From Stercorarius parasiticus (lineage: Eukaryota > Chordata > Aves > Charadriiformes > Stercorariidae), in contig VWZL01000203.1 of the NCBI GenBank assembly GCA_013396915.1, positions 636,886-700,885 of the forward strand: 64,000 nucleotides of DNA, read 5' to 3'. Each line of letters begins with the position of its first letter. Positions within the stretch are counted from its first letter, which is position 1. Below are positions 26,103 through 40,200 of the stretch, piece after piece. The position numbers were made by a program, and so were the translations under genes. The notes under the pieces were generated by a model that saw nothing but the letters and a program-made list of their open reading frames with translations, did no database searches and was not told the DNA's origin.

Positions 26103-29100
26103 GCAAAATATTAAAATAAATTACATTTTACAAAGACTTAGCAAATATTTACATACAGTGTGATTCCAGTGACAATCAGCAACAAAGAACAGACAGACAG
26201 GCATATTATGGAGTGATAAGAGTCAGAACTGTACAAACTTCAAAAGCCATATGAAAGACCATATAATTTTTAAAAAGGTAAATCCATCACAAATGGAATG
26301 AATCCCACGAGGCACAAAAATTACAAGTCTACAACAGAGTTCTGGGGCTTTTTGTTTAGGTCAGCAGACTTGTATATTGCTTTTTGCTCTCCTCATCAGT
26401 GATGCTTGTCTGTCTCTACACATTCTCTCCCAGATCAACTGGAGAAAAAAAAAAATAATCTCAACATATACAACTGTGTTACCATGGATCTGTTATCAGT
26501 CTGCATGTTTTGTGACATCCATTGCCAGCAACAGATTCACAAATCATTAGTTCAGAAAAATTTAAACACACCGCTTTTTGTATTTCCTCAGTGATTTCGT
26601 ACCAGTGTATCAGATGTGTTAGACTGCCTGCTATGAGATACGTATCTGAAATGATGCCTTTCTGGTAAAAATAGGCTTCAATAGCACAAGACAAAAACAA
26701 GCAGTGCCACAATGATGTCATGAAGGATGGGGTCACCTGGTCTATAGCACTTGAAAGGGCTTTTGTAGAAACAGACTTTTGTTGTCACATTTCAGGATTT
26801 CTTCAGATTTTTTAATTTTAAAAGTACTGGCTCATCTTGGCAAAATGAGTAAGTTTATATTGTGAAAGTGGACCCATGCTTCACATGATGTGACTGGAGA
26901 TACAATCTACTTGTAGGCAACAGCTAGACAGAAGAGTTTCCACTCCTATTCCATCCCTTCCTTATATGTGCTTAAAAGTTGTACCCCCACCCTCCTTTAA
27001 AAAAAAAAAATCCCCTTTCCTCTCTTTCCAGGAAGAGATCTGTCTCACCTATAAAACCAATTCCGTAGCATTAAGAGAGCTGTTAGCATTATTGATTAGC
27101 CAAATGAAATCTTACGTGGCATCCAAAGAAAATGTTTCCAGATTGACCAGATAATTGAAATAACTACAAGACCTTACCAAGTAGCACTGGGGAATTCACT
27201 CAGAGGCACTTCTGGGGCTGAACAGCTCAAAATCCAGCCTGGACACCCCTCTAATTCACTACATGTAAATTTGAAGGCAGAACGACTGTAGATCCCCCAG
27301 GCAGCTGCTTTACTCAAGATGTGGAAGACAGGCAGGCAAAAAGCTGTCTTGCTTAGCACTTCGGCAGTTCTGAGATGGCACCATATTTTTAAAAACCCTG
27401 GGAAATGGTTCAACTTTTTGGAGAGAGCCAGTATGAAAGCTGCGCGCCAACTAAACCTCTCCAAAACACTGAAAACAAGTAGGGCTTAACGAGACCAATT
27501 GTGTTGGCCCCTGTGTAAAGAGGAATTTTTTCCCAGTGTTAGGATTACATTAAGGCACATGGTGGGATGTCTTGAGAACAGTTTTGTGAGGTGCGATCAT
27601 GTTTCCCCAAAAAGCGGGAATATTGTAATAAATTTAAACTATTACTTGAAATCCCATGATACTTATTAGGCAGACTTATAGTCTATGCTGACTACACTGG
27701 GAAAGGCCAGAAAGCCACATCTAACTTGATAATATGAAACAGATCCCATCCATTCTCAGCTCTGGCGTACAAGTGCACTTTGCTACAGAGAACAGAGTCT
27801 GGGTTCCAGTGTGCAACATCCTCTCCCAATCAAAGCAGCCCAGCCAAGTGTCTGGGTTGTATTAGTTCTGTATTAAAGAGATATTTTTTCTTGTTTTTAA
27901 ATGATGATTGGACTACGCTTTTCCATTTCATGCACTTTCAGCAAGCCTTTTCTCTCCTCACTGTCCTGTACCTTTCTAACTGTCACTAAAACTTTGATCT
28001 TTGCATCTATAATGGAAGACAAGTTGGACGACAACAAAAGCTATAAGGAGTGCTTTCTCATTTAAGTTAATGTGCACTTTTTTAAAATAAAAAAAAAAAA
28101 AAGGAGAAGGCTAAACTTGCTACACAAGCATCCTGTGTATCGTGCATGTAGTCATATCTACCATTTCTTACAGTTACAAGGTATAGTTGTCAACCACAAC
28201 CCTTCAGATATATAGAAATCCTTGAAGGGCTTGGAGTCATTTTGAAACGATGGGGGTGGGGGTGTCTGTTAGAACTAAATCAGAATCTTCCTGATAGGAC
28301 CTCTCCCTCTTTTCCTGTCAAATATGAGCCAAACTCATCCGTCCACCCCTGCTCCAAATAGCAGTAATAGAATAAAATTTGTTTTCAAATAGAATCTCTC
28401 TTCTGCGATATAGTCATAAAACATCGATTAACTACCAAGTCCAATTGAAAAAGTGTCATATATGTCGAAAATTCTGAAAAAAAGACTAGTAAAGACAGTC
28501 TCTTGTTTCACAGTAGGTGACTTCAGAACTTCCCATTAACAGGCTCTCCAACCAGAGTGGCAGTTTCCCATGTCCTCCTCGTTCTGCGGAAGAGGCCAGC
28601 AACTGAAGCTGCAGCCAATATTTGCAGTTATTAGAAATAGCTAGTAATTCAAAATTAGCATTGCAAGATTCCATAAACTCTTCTTATAGAGCTAACGAGT
28701 CTGCCAGCATTACACCGAAAACGAGAATGAGACAATTTTTAACTGTTCACTGAACTTTGGAAACTTTCAGACATACTGGAATGACTTAAATACTGTAAAA
28801 CTAACCAGAACAACAGAACTTGATATGTTAAGGTTCAAAGGTCTTGGCTATTTTCTGTTCCAAGTATGTTGGATACAACTGTAGTCAATACCTTTTGCCA
28901 ACACATAATCAAGAGCCTCATTTGAAAGAGTTGTCAGGGTTGACCCATAGATATCGAAAAAGAAAGAAAAATAAAACCATGGTATAATTTTCTTTGTAGC
29001 CAAAACAATTTGGGCATAAATGTTATGAAGAGACATACTTCCTTCTCAATGAGAAGCTCATCTCCAAGCCAAAAGTTAATACTTTTAGGAGCTTAGAGCC

Positions 29101-29751
29101 AAAGTTCCTTTTTAAAAGTGCCTTATGGCCTTAAGTCACTTGATCTCATCTCAGTTTGCCCAAGATTTGACGTTGCCCAGCCCAGCCTTCTTGAAAGTGG
29201 GGTAGAATAACCATTGTATATATACATAGGTCAAACTTTAAAACAAAACAAATAAGCAAAGTGTAATCAACTGTTTGAAAAAAAATCATCTCTCATTCAA
29301 GTCTATTCTGAAGTACCAAGGCAGGGAGGAACATCAAACAATACTGACTAACACGCTGCACAGATCAGCAGCAGTGCTACGGGTCCCTTCTGATAGGCAT
29401 TAGGGCATTTGGAGAATATCTGTGCCTCCCAAGGTGATTTTTTTTCCCCTCAGAAGAACAGTGTCAATAAAAACTTCACCTGTACATAGATACTGTATAA
29501 GGTTCATTCAAGTATTTCCGCTAGGAAATGGACAGTGGAAGGACACTTTCAACATTAAAAAAGTTCATTGCATCCTGCTTGTGCTCAAACATGCTTTGAT
29601 CAACAGGTCTTCCAGTCACTTAACTCTTTTTAACAGTTCTGGGGCTGATGTGCTGTTTAGCAGTCCAATCGGTGAGTTTCATCCCAGATGATTCTTCCTT
29701 GTTAGAGGGCTCCTTCTCAAGCCATTCCTTCGGAATTTTTAATTTTAATAT

Positions 29752-29757
29752 TTTATT
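29752..29757 (-). terminator. KCNK5: Candidate proximal KCNK5 poly(A) signal AATAAA
   Basis: The minus strand reads TTTCATAAATAAAATATT about 670 nt after the stop codon. The downstream sequence is A-rich rather than GT-rich, so this is weaker than the distal candidate. It would give a short-UTR isoform. Confidence 0.25.
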
Positions 29758-30424
29758 TATGAAATTACAATTCGCTATAATTTGACAAGCACTGACATAT
29801 TCTAGACAGATGTTTCAGAAGCCTCCTCCGAAGTCTGCCAGCACACCTCAGCTCAGACCTGTGTGTCCTGGTATTCCATCTAAAGTTTCTAATTAAGTAC
29901 AACTAGTGGTTGCACCATCTTTTTTTTGTGGTAACAACTTAACAATGGGCAACAAAAAAAAAGCAAACCCCTTGCTTTCATTTGTGATCAAAGCAGGATT
30001 CAAATCCAGATTTTCAGAGGTGAAAGGTTAATGGAGTAACCGAACACATTTGATGCCCAAAACAGTCTCTTTGCAACAGTATAGTTACACTCCCAAACTA
30101 ATTCCTCAACGAAATGCATAAATGTAGAGCAGGTCCAGTGTATTAACTAGTCTTGTCTTTTCTACTTTGTTCAAGAACCATAAAATCCCAAGAAGGAGCA
30201 GGACTCCAAATTCAACTGTTATTTCACAAGTTTTTCAGATAAGCAAAGCTGATGGGCTCAGAAACCAACTTAGGATGGGAAAAAGACACTGGAGTTTATT
30301 AGTTTGGGACTTGCTTTTGTTTTCAAAGAGACAGCAGAAGCTGCAAAAACATGCTTTTCTCCTTGCTCTGTTAGTTTGTTCAATATGCACTGACCACTGT
30401 CAGAAAACCATTGTCAAACATGTT

Positions 30425-31245
30425 TCACGTTGCAGCCTTCACATTGCTTACTGTATTATATTCATTCATCAGTTGTTCATAAGGCACAGAAAGTTCTAGC
30501 TCGTTATTGGTAAAGGTAGATTCATCAGAGGATGGGAATTTTACCAGTTTTTTTGCAGTTTCAGATTCCTCTGCAAGATTATCATCCATGGAGGATTTTG
30601 ATGTTTCCTCATCATCTGAGATATCTTCTTCTTCATCTTCTTCTTCATTTACAAATGTTATATTGGCATTCTCAAATATTAAGGGTCGATAGTCTCTGGA
30701 ATCCCACACTTCGCCTTCTTCTTCACTAATCCTGTCTAGCTGGTTTACGAACATGGTTCCTTCTAGAGGGCTGTCTCCAATACGTTTATCATGCAGGGGT
30801 CTCAGTACATGACCATTTTGAACGTCCAGAGAAGCCTCTTCATACTCAAATGACTCTGTCTTTGTGTAAGTCACCTGGGCATCCATACTGGCATTCTGCA
30901 TATTTTGTTTGGCATTTTCTACTTTAATCATTTTGTCGTTGTTTGTCTTCAAGGCCTTCTTCCCAATTTGCTTAATAAGATCATTGTAGGTCTCTTCCTT
31001 CTTTGAAAGGAAGCTGAAAATGTTGACATCCTTTGAGGTACCCATTTGAAGGGGTTTTTTAGACCGAGGATGGTTGTCAAACGACTCTTTTCTTTTTTTC
31101 CTCCGTTTCTTGATTGCTTTGTGGACTTCGACAAACATACTGACCTTCCAGTTAACAAAGAGTGAAAGCCAAGCTAGTCCCAGATAGATCCATAACTCCA
31201 CAAAATATCTGTAAAGGGCATGATAGTTTGCATCTGGATTTACAC
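30425..31245 (-). CDS. KCNK5: KCNK5 coding exon 5 (residues 212-484): TM4 and cytosolic tail
   Basis: Acceptor CAATTCTTTGTAG|GTGTAA; TGA stop at 30427-30425. It starts GVNPDANYHALYRYFVELW, placing R224 just before TM4, then WLSLFVNWKVSMFVEVHK with K245 at the end of TM4. A basic patch (KKRRKKRK, from 257) follows. The tail holds SKDVNIFSFLSKKEETYNDL and, near the end, ELSVPYEQLMNEYN; both match the mammalian protein as I recall it. Between them the sequence diverges and is shorter than in human. Residues 412-425 are a nearly pure acidic run coded by GAA/GAT repeats. The exon is intact. Confidence 0.97.
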
Positions 31246-34200
31246 CTACAAAGAATTGAAAACAAGCACATTACTGAAAGAGGACTCACAGTTGATAAAC
31301 CTTTGAAGTTATGAGCCTGAGAAGTACTCCCTTTCACACTAAAGAGCCTAGTTGTTTGAATACTGCTCTGAGAGGTGCTAAGCGGGAATCTGAAACCCTT
31401 CTGAAAGAAAAAGTTGATTCCCAGGCTTTCCACTTCTTGGCCACATGTATTCTGACCACTAGACTACAACATAAAATGGCAGCATATTTGTCCTCTCCTT
31501 GTAAGCTACAAAAGTGAACGTTTTTATTGAGGTATGGATATACCATATGGATATATTTCTTATATGATATACACCATATGGATATATTTCACATATATGG
31601 ATATATTTCTTCTTTGAGAAAATGATTCAGAATTCCACTTACAAGGACTATTTCCAAAGCCCCGAACAAGGCAGTGGATTTTAGAGAAAGACAAGATTTA
31701 GGAAGGTGACACCAGTATGTTCAGCATCTCCTGTTAACTAGTTCTAGAGAGCTACACAGAGAGTATTGTGCAGTACTTGGGTGCCCTGCTTAGTACGTTG
31801 TATCCCATCAAGAGGTGTGTTTAACTATGAGGGTGGACAGTATAGCTTATTGCCTGAAATAGGGACCTGGGGGACCTGAAAGAGTTACTAACTCTGGGCT
31901 CTAGACTTAGCTCAATAAAGGCCTTAGGTATCTAAACCAAGACTGAACAGCCAGATCTAGTCTATTTGATCAGTACCCAGCTTTAATTGAATCTTCTATT
32001 CAGCAAAATGTTTTGTAAAAGCTCAGAAAGCACCTTTTTGAATTAGGGTTTGGAAACAGAATTGCCATACTATGCATGTAGTGAAATAATACATAAAATA
32101 CAATTACTGACCAGCAACAAAATCTCCAAATCCTATGGTGGTGATAGTGATGAATGAGAAATAGAGGCCTTCAATGTAATCCCATCCTTCAGTCACCATA
32201 AAGACAAAGGGAGGAATAACCAAGTGGACCAAGACACCCCAAACAATGAAAATAGCTGTGCATGTAATTTGTGCTTTCCTCTGTAAAGAAAGAAGAAAAA
32301 AAAAAGTCAGGGAAAGATCTCCAAGTTCTCTTTTGCCATTTGTGCATCACTTGACAGTATCAGCCATTTCAGAGTTCTGTGCTAACAGTTTATCAGCCAT
32401 TACTAAAAGCCACTGTCTGAAGTAAAACACACAACTATTCTTTTTTCGCTTTATGCTGAACTCACTATTCTTCCAACTACTTGCTCAAACAGGATTATTT
32501 CCTCACAGTTTTCTTTCACACTCTTGAAAAGTTTAAGGAGTTCCTGATATTTTATAAATAGGCATGGGATACAGACATGGCATTCTAGTCTAAAAAGCAG
32601 TCAGTACCTCTGATTTTCATTTTATTCATTTGAGTATAGAGGATCACAAGTGGTTCAGATGCTTCTCTCGAATCTATGCCTCCTACCCCTGGCCACTCAT
32701 GCAACCTCTGCACAAAGCTGCGCATACACATCCACCATCATTTTCCATACTTTCTTCTCAGGTGCTGAACCAAGAAAGTTCTTGCTCCTTTTCTGAAACC
32801 AGGACCTAAACCAGTCCCCACTGTCCCCCAGGCACTATGGCACTGCATGGCCTCCCATCTCCGTGCAGAGTTAGAACTGAGATAGAACTCACTTTGCGGG
32901 GGGGAACAACAACCAAACCAAAACCTACCGAAATAAACCCCACACCAAACCACCACGAAAAAAAACCCAACAAAAAGACATAAACAAAAAACCCACAAGC
33001 CAGTAACTCGGAACAAAACATTATTTTCCAGTTGGTCCACTGCACAGCAGGAAATACTCACGTTAGCAGAGAAGCAGATGAGCACCGAGCAGGACAGCTT
33101 ATTTCTGTGCCAGAGGAGCTCACACAGAATGTCTGTGAAATGGAGCCTCACCTACATTTGTCCTACAGGTTTCTAATGTAAGGAGATACACGTCTCCATA
33201 GAAGCTGCAAGATCTATATTTAGTATCAAAGGTTTCTACAAGATCTCATTTTGCTAAAACTTCTTGCAGAACTCGCATATCAGACCCCAGTTTCCCTTTC
33301 AGTTATTTCTATGCAACACCATTTGGGAAAATTCATATTTGTGCAAGTGTTCATTTACTACCAAGATTAGCAGGTAAGTTAAGAAGTGTAAGTTTAATTC
33401 ATGCATCAAAAATACACAGCACAAGGGTAAACAAGCGAGGGCCTTACCAGGCTTACTCCTCTTTTCGTCAGAAACTGGCCCAGCCTCTTGGCACGTCCTC
33501 CAAAGAACTTCCCCAAAGCGCTGATCCACGTCAAGCAGAGAGGAACTCCAAAGAGCCCATAAAATATGCAGAAGAGACGCCCAGAGGGTGTCTTTGGAGA
33601 AACATTTCCGTAACCTAAAAGAGATAAGTATGTGCATGGTCTGTTCTTGTCGCGGAGAATTCAAGGCAATTCTGCCTATGCAGAAAACAACATTGCGTGG
33701 GCTTGTGCTGTATCAGGTGCTCCTTACTTCACCATCTGTAACAGCTTTACTCTAGTCCAGCTGCTGCTCTTCTGAATCTGGATGCTTTCCAATTCTACTC
33801 TAGCAAACGTGTATTCTATTAATGCAAGCTGAGATGATTACTGCATTTTAAGTGTTTCCTAGATTTTGTGCATCTTTTTCTTGACAAGGTGAGATAAATA
33901 TGAAATAAAGCGCATCTCAAAACTTCTAATATGATTCCCCAACCTTAAGCAACCCTGTTAAAAACTTGATTGAATCCATTTTACAGAATAAAAGCTCAAA
34001 ATTCATCCTGAAGCTAGATTCCACGTGAAAGATTCTCTATACACATTTAACATCTGGCCTGGTCCCTTTCAAGGGTAAGAGTTTGTGAATTAAGTGCCAA
34101 GTAAGCTGTGACATAGCAAGGTATTTCAACTGAATTTAGTTTTTTTGCTGGTCACAGAAACCAACATGGCATTGCAAACTTGGGCTCTAAAATAAGCAAC

Positions 34201-37200
34201 CTATATTCTGAACTTCTGCCAGAGTGTTCTTATTTAGGTATGTTCCTGACTACAACTTTTCGTCATAAGTTGTATTATAAATTGGGCATTGTGAGTTTCA
34301 AGTGATAAAGAAAACCACAGTACTGCATGTGGTTTAACAGCAAGACTTCCATTTCAGTATCCCTCCAGCCTTCTCTGGTTATTTTGCATTCCTATTTTTG
34401 CAGTGTAGGTGTAGCAATACCATGTAGCAAAGATTTTTCTGTAAAAGCAGAAGGCAGATATGTAGAGCTCTGCAAATCTGTATACCAAAGGAGAAAGAAG
34501 TCTTTCAATGCAGAGGGTTTTACAAGCACAAATCAGTAGTGAGATTTAGAAGACAATACTTGTTCTACTTTGCCTTCTTTAAGAGACAAATAAAAAAAAA
34601 AAATCTAGATTGTTCTGCACGCCAAGATTATTGATAATTCAGTAGTTTAAGGGAACGCACATGAGTTACAGGACAGCTATACAAAAACCTCATATACACA
34701 TGCTTTAAGTATTAGTTTAATGGAATGCTTTGTAACACTTTTGGGATTTTATGATTTGAAAATTTAAGTGCACAAATTAATGGAACCGGAATGACACCAG
34801 ACAGCCCCAGCAGCACCTCGAATCTGTTATTTATTGGAAAAGCACTAATTTGTCTTCTGTATACCCATGAAGAGAGTGCCAAAACACTAGTTTTTTTCCC
34901 CTCTGTGAACCTGCAGGTGAACGCATACTCTAGACAACTCCAGCCATGGGGACTTCATTCAGTGTCTTAGCTTGACACATAAATGCAAGAGTATGAACGC
35001 ACTAGAGCATACAGAAAACTGCAGTTACAAAAGTTGACATAATAAATACTTACCGATTGTGGTGATCACAGTAGCAGCAAAGATCACAGCATTAGGCCAG
35101 TTCCAGTTGTTGAAAGTATTGTTCCCAGTGATGGCAACACCCTGTCCAGCAGCATTCGAGACAACCTGTAAGAAAACAGTTTACAGTCATTCTTGGAAAA
35201 TCGTGGCAGCCTGAAAAAGAAATGTGTCTGTCCCTCTTAGGTTTTCCCCCTTTGTTCATACTTTCAAAATAGTCACTCCAAGGTTTTTTGTGAAGACTAG
35301 CCAAGTATATTTGCTGAAAATAATTTTACGAAATATTAAAAACTTGATTCACATAAGCAGTAGTCGTGCAGGTGCTCTGACATTTAAATAGGGGGGTTTA
35401 ATTAGATAAACTTTTACTTGATTTACCAGTTTAACCCAAATGGATCTCTTCCAGAGACCAAACACACTCCTCCAGACTGAACTAGCGTTTAACCTCCAGT
35501 GGCAGTTCTTGAATTTGGTTTAATATTAGGGACATCTTCAGAACTACTATCCATTTCAAAACACTGTTACATGCCTCAGCTTGACTTGGGTATGAGCAGG
35601 ATGTCATAGAATCCTTGGCAAAGCTAGTGTGATTAATATTAATCCACCTGCTGTCCCTGGCAAAGTCAAACCATCTACAAGCCAACGTAAAACTGTAGTT
35701 TTCAAAGACAGACAAATTAACACTTTTCCAAAGTATTTCATGCAACAGGACTCGGATCATCGTCCTTGAATCGGGCCACTTTCTTATCCCCTCTTTGAAT
35801 CTGGTATGCCATGATGAATGCAAAACATACAGTGTTTTAGGGAAGCAAATGTAGTTATCGGCATTTCCAGATTCAGCAAGTCAGGTCTTAAGGTGCTCAA
35901 AAATTATTAACCATCTTCGCCTTTTGCAGAAAGGGACTTGGAAGACCCAGCCTCCCTGCCATTCCAAAAATAGACTGTAGAAAACACATTGATAAAAGCC
36001 CTATTGACTATTTGGTGCAGAAAGTCAAAGTTTCAGATCAAAATCACGCATCTTGCCAATTCTGACATGTATTTCTACCTCCCCGAATGATTTATCATGT
36101 TCTCTCCTAGAAATCTTTAGTTATTTAAGATCTTTGCTCTGTCACATGATGCTGCAGTTAAAACCTTCTGAGGTTACTCTGCTTTTTTCCCTTCCGTGTA
36201 AACCAAGGTTGTCTGAACAAAACTCTTGAGGCTACATCCCTATACAGGAGAGGTGAAAGTATCTCCAAAAGTTAATTCATAACATTATCCCACTTCCTGT
36301 GTTTCTCCCTCAATAAGCATTGAACACAAAAGCTACCTTGAGCTAAATACCTAAAGTTGGAGGCAATATACTTTTTTTTCTTTAATAAACATGACAGGTG
36401 AGATTTATCTTAAACTGGTAAGAACTTTGAGGTACATACAATCAACTCTTCCTTTCCTCGTCACCCCTTCCTTCCTTCCTACTTGATTAAGATCTGATCT
36501 TGGACCCAGAAGAGACTCAACACAAAGTTCAATTGCTACTGAAAACATACACAAGTTAACACAGGTTTTAATTATTCTTGACTTATTACATATCACCACC
36601 CTCCTACTGTAATAAAAATGCCCTCAAAGTGAATGTATTGTGCATATACAAGATGCAAACAACTTAATTAAAAATGCACTTTCAACACACAAGCTATTAG
36701 AGAAGATAAAAGGAGAAGCATTGAAAGTGAATGAAGGTACCGAACTAGATTTTTCTCCTGGTAAACTCTGTGTGGGTGCAAAACTGCACGCAGTGTCTTT
36801 CCATAGCCTACAGGCTCTGGATAGAAAAGGAGAGAGAGTTCTCACCAAGGCAGTATTTGTCATAAGAAAGTAGCGTTGAAATGAGAAGTAGCCCTAAAAC
36901 AGGCAGGTTGAGAGCAGGCAAGTACACACACAATGCCATCCCCTCCCCCCCCCCAAAAAAAAAATAAAAAATATATATTTGGGGCAACGGATCACAAGAG
37001 TTCATCTGAATAAAGATCAATAAAGGACCTTCATTCATTTCTGCTGTGGTCTGCAGATGAACCTCCTAAAAGTCCCAAAGGACATTTAAAGTACCTGATA
37101 GACACAATCTGCGATCTATTGTGCCTGAAAAGATGCATTGACTTCTTCCACTGCCCAGCAACACTGCACTAAACGTCCTATCAAACACCAGTTCTCCAGT

Positions 37201-40200
37201 CATTTTCCATGCTATAACTGCACTTGGATTTATTATTTTTTTTTATTGTTATTTCCTCACAGAACAACTGATCTCATAAGAGACGCACTGAAGTATCCGC
37301 TTCCATTGTCACTGAGACATTATCTCATTGCATTACCCCAAATTCAGCCTGAGCTAATGAGCTCGGTTTCCCAGTAAGTACAGTTACGTTAAGATTCGAG
37401 AGCATCTGAGGTTTGGAGGTGCGAAGGGGGTCCAGATCCAAGGGGAAGAAGCTGCTGGACCAAGTAGCACACAGCTGCCCTTCACACCCAGCCAGTTAAC
37501 ATTTTGGGGGAGAGATGGCCAGCTCTCTGAGTTATATAAACACTTTAAATAGAGAATCACAGATACTGTCCAGCCAAAGCTGCCATCCTCTTCCTGGCCC
37601 TATTTGCGCACAACTATCTGCTATTAGCACACAGTTATCTATGATCTACAGTCTACTACTTTAAGCTGCTTTATACCTGCAATAAGCCTGAATGCACTAT
37701 ATGCAGCCCAGCTGCAGGAACAAAGATGGTGACAAAACATACTTAAGATAGCTTTGGTGCAGTGGGAAACACGTAATTGCCTTCCAAGCAGCAAAACTTC
37801 TGCCCATACTGAAATAATTAAATATTCTGGCTTCAACAAACAATGTGAGTGGACACTATACAACTGAACAGCAAATATGGGTGTTTTTTGCTTGGTAAAT
37901 CTGTTCCTTTATTTTCATACGCTAGGATACAGAATGCACCAGGCTGCCTGTGCTAGATTTCTTAAACTGCAGAAAATTTGCTCTTAAAAGCGTTTGGATG
38001 GGGAAAAAACAGAGGGCAAGGAGGAAGAGGCAGAAGAGGTTACATGGTGCAAGTGTTCTTAATATCTGGAAGGATGTCATTTAGAAAAACACCTTTTCAA
38101 GTATGCCCAAATTCAAAAGCTGAAAATAGTTAATGAACTCGGAGTTTACACATCACCTTAGACCCCACCTCATGACAGTTTGTACTGATAAAGGCGGGAC
38201 TTTTATTTTCAGTCAAATGACTTTTGCCTCACAGGAAAAGACCTACCCTCTTCTCCCTCGCTCTCCACCGTTCCAATTCTGCACTTTGGCACAGGAAAAA
38301 GGAAAAGAAGATCCAGAGTCCCTGCGGCTATTGCTGGAAATAGACTTGCAGAGGGAGATTTAAGACACACATAAAACTAATACATCTTCTGATGACATTA
38401 ACACAAGTAGAAACCGGGATGCCATTTCGAACATAATCAAGCGGATGATTTGCTCCATTTACAGGTACTTCCCCACAGCCAGACCCCATCACCGTTTCAA
38501 TACAGCCTTGTGTTTGCTGGGCTTTGTGACACTTTTATTAACCATCTGATGACCAGGTTCACTCAAGATTTACCAGATATCACAAGTAGTGGATGTTAAA
38601 TCTCTATCTTGGGCAAAGGCAAGGAGTTTCTCTCAGATGCTTTGGGCACATTCCATTTGCATCCCTCCTATTTGAGTAACAGTAGGGCTGAAAAGTTCTC
38701 AAAACAGATTTGAAAATAGCGAGGAGAAGCCTTGACCCACATAAGTATTATGGATATGTTCCTACTTCTATTTATTCTGCTTTCCAATTTTCTGCTAGAG
38801 GCAAGCCCTGAGCAGCAGCAAGGTTTTCCCAAACTACATACTAATTCCCAAGCCACATACTAACACATTTATCCAAATTGCGTTTTTCTACTGGCCTCTA
38901 AAGGTTTGCTAGGGCAAGTCTCTATGGTGGCTTAAAAGCTTGTGATAGTCAGCAGACCCATCTTAGCTGTCCTTGTCTTTGTATTAGCAGGAGGGATGGT
39001 TAAGTTTGAAATTTGATCAATACCACTGCAAGGTGAAATGGTTCACAACAGAACAACATTTAGTCCCTATAGAAGTAACGCGAGGGTACAAAGCTAAGAG
39101 AACAAGCACATTGGAGACTGCCTCCAGGGGAGATTTATCATAACTAGGTATGTGGAATATGCTATTTTACTTTGGCTTCTTGGCCTTCAGAAGATGGAAA
39201 AATGGGACAAAACTATCACCATCTGCCTCTGTAAGCATGAACAAGTGCACGAGGCTTTGCTTCCTCTGTAGCAAAAGAAGAAAGCACTCTTTTACACCTT
39301 CCCTTCAGGTATTTATATACTTTGATGAAGTTCCCCTGAGCCTTTTCTTCTTCAGCCTGGACAGTCCCAGTTCTCTCAGCCTTTCCTCATAGGAAGACTG
39401 CAGCACTCTCCCCTCCGATCCCTTGATCGCCTTAGTAACTCTTTGCTGGACTCTCTCCAGCACGTCCCATGTCTGTCTTGTACTGGGGACCCCAGAACTG
39501 GACACAGCACTCTAGGAGTGGCTTAACCAGTACAGAGTAGAGGAGAAGGATCACCTCCCTCAACCTGCTGGCAATGCCTTGCCTAATGCAGCCCAGGATA
39601 CTTTTAGCCACCTTTGCTGCAAGGGCGCGTTGTTGGCTCATGTCCAATTTGATGTCCACCAGGACACCCGGTCGTTTCCCGCAAAGCTGCTTTCCAGCTG
39701 GGTGCCCCCAGCATGTACTAGTGCGTGGATCCACGCAGCAGTTAGTGATTTTATTCTAAGAGCTAAAGGACTGCAAGAAAGCTGTGATACAGGTTTTGCA
39801 TATCAAGTAGGAATAATTTCATATTTGGCATGAAATCCCAGTCACTTTAACAGGGATTAGGTGGGTCTGATAACAACGAGCAGTAGGAAAGAAAAAGGAC
39901 TTCTGGGGTACTTACGGCCAGAGAGGCAGACAGGCCAGACTAAAGACACAGGACAATAAACAGGCTATATAAATTAGAACAACAGACCCTCCCCCACGGG
40001 CACCCTATTACCTACAACAACAGTCAGATATTGCTCAGGGCCAGGTCTCTTTTGAAGAGGCTGAAGCCTCCCATGTTATTCAAAGTGTTCCCTGGAGTTC
40101 TGACACATAAGTCTAATGGTAGTTTTAAGCTTCTCCCAGTGGCATGAAGAATTCTCTTTTGCTAAGTGTTTCTCCATAAGAAAGGAGATGTAGTTGAACT

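Larger units (their letters stand above)
26080..30424 (-). other. KCNK5: Probable KCNK5 3' UTR and polyadenylation region
   Basis: This AT-rich stretch follows the KCNK5 stop with no gene in it. Two minus-strand AATAAA hexamers are candidates: a proximal one at 29757-29752 (about 670 nt after the stop) and a distal one at 26102-26097 (about 4.3 kb after the stop), the latter followed by a U-rich run. Another AATAAA lies further down near 25,715. Which one is used cannot be decided from sequence alone. The short ORFs here are not recognisable. An A-run at about 28084-28102 and a G-rich run near 28251 are low-complexity. Confidence 0.5.

Noticed and set aside
29990..30020. GATTCAAATCC, resembling a tRNA B box
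   Set aside because: No A box, acceptor stem or cloverleaf can be built around it.
32738..33151. 137-codon minus-strand ORF rich in Phe, Val, Gly and Cys
   Set aside because: It lies in KCNK5 intron 3 and is produced by the GT-rich tract.
33720..33790. Possible further CR1/L3 scrap (GCTGCTCTTCTGAATCTGGA, then TTTCCAATTCTACTC)
   Set aside because: Too short and isolated to separate from chance.
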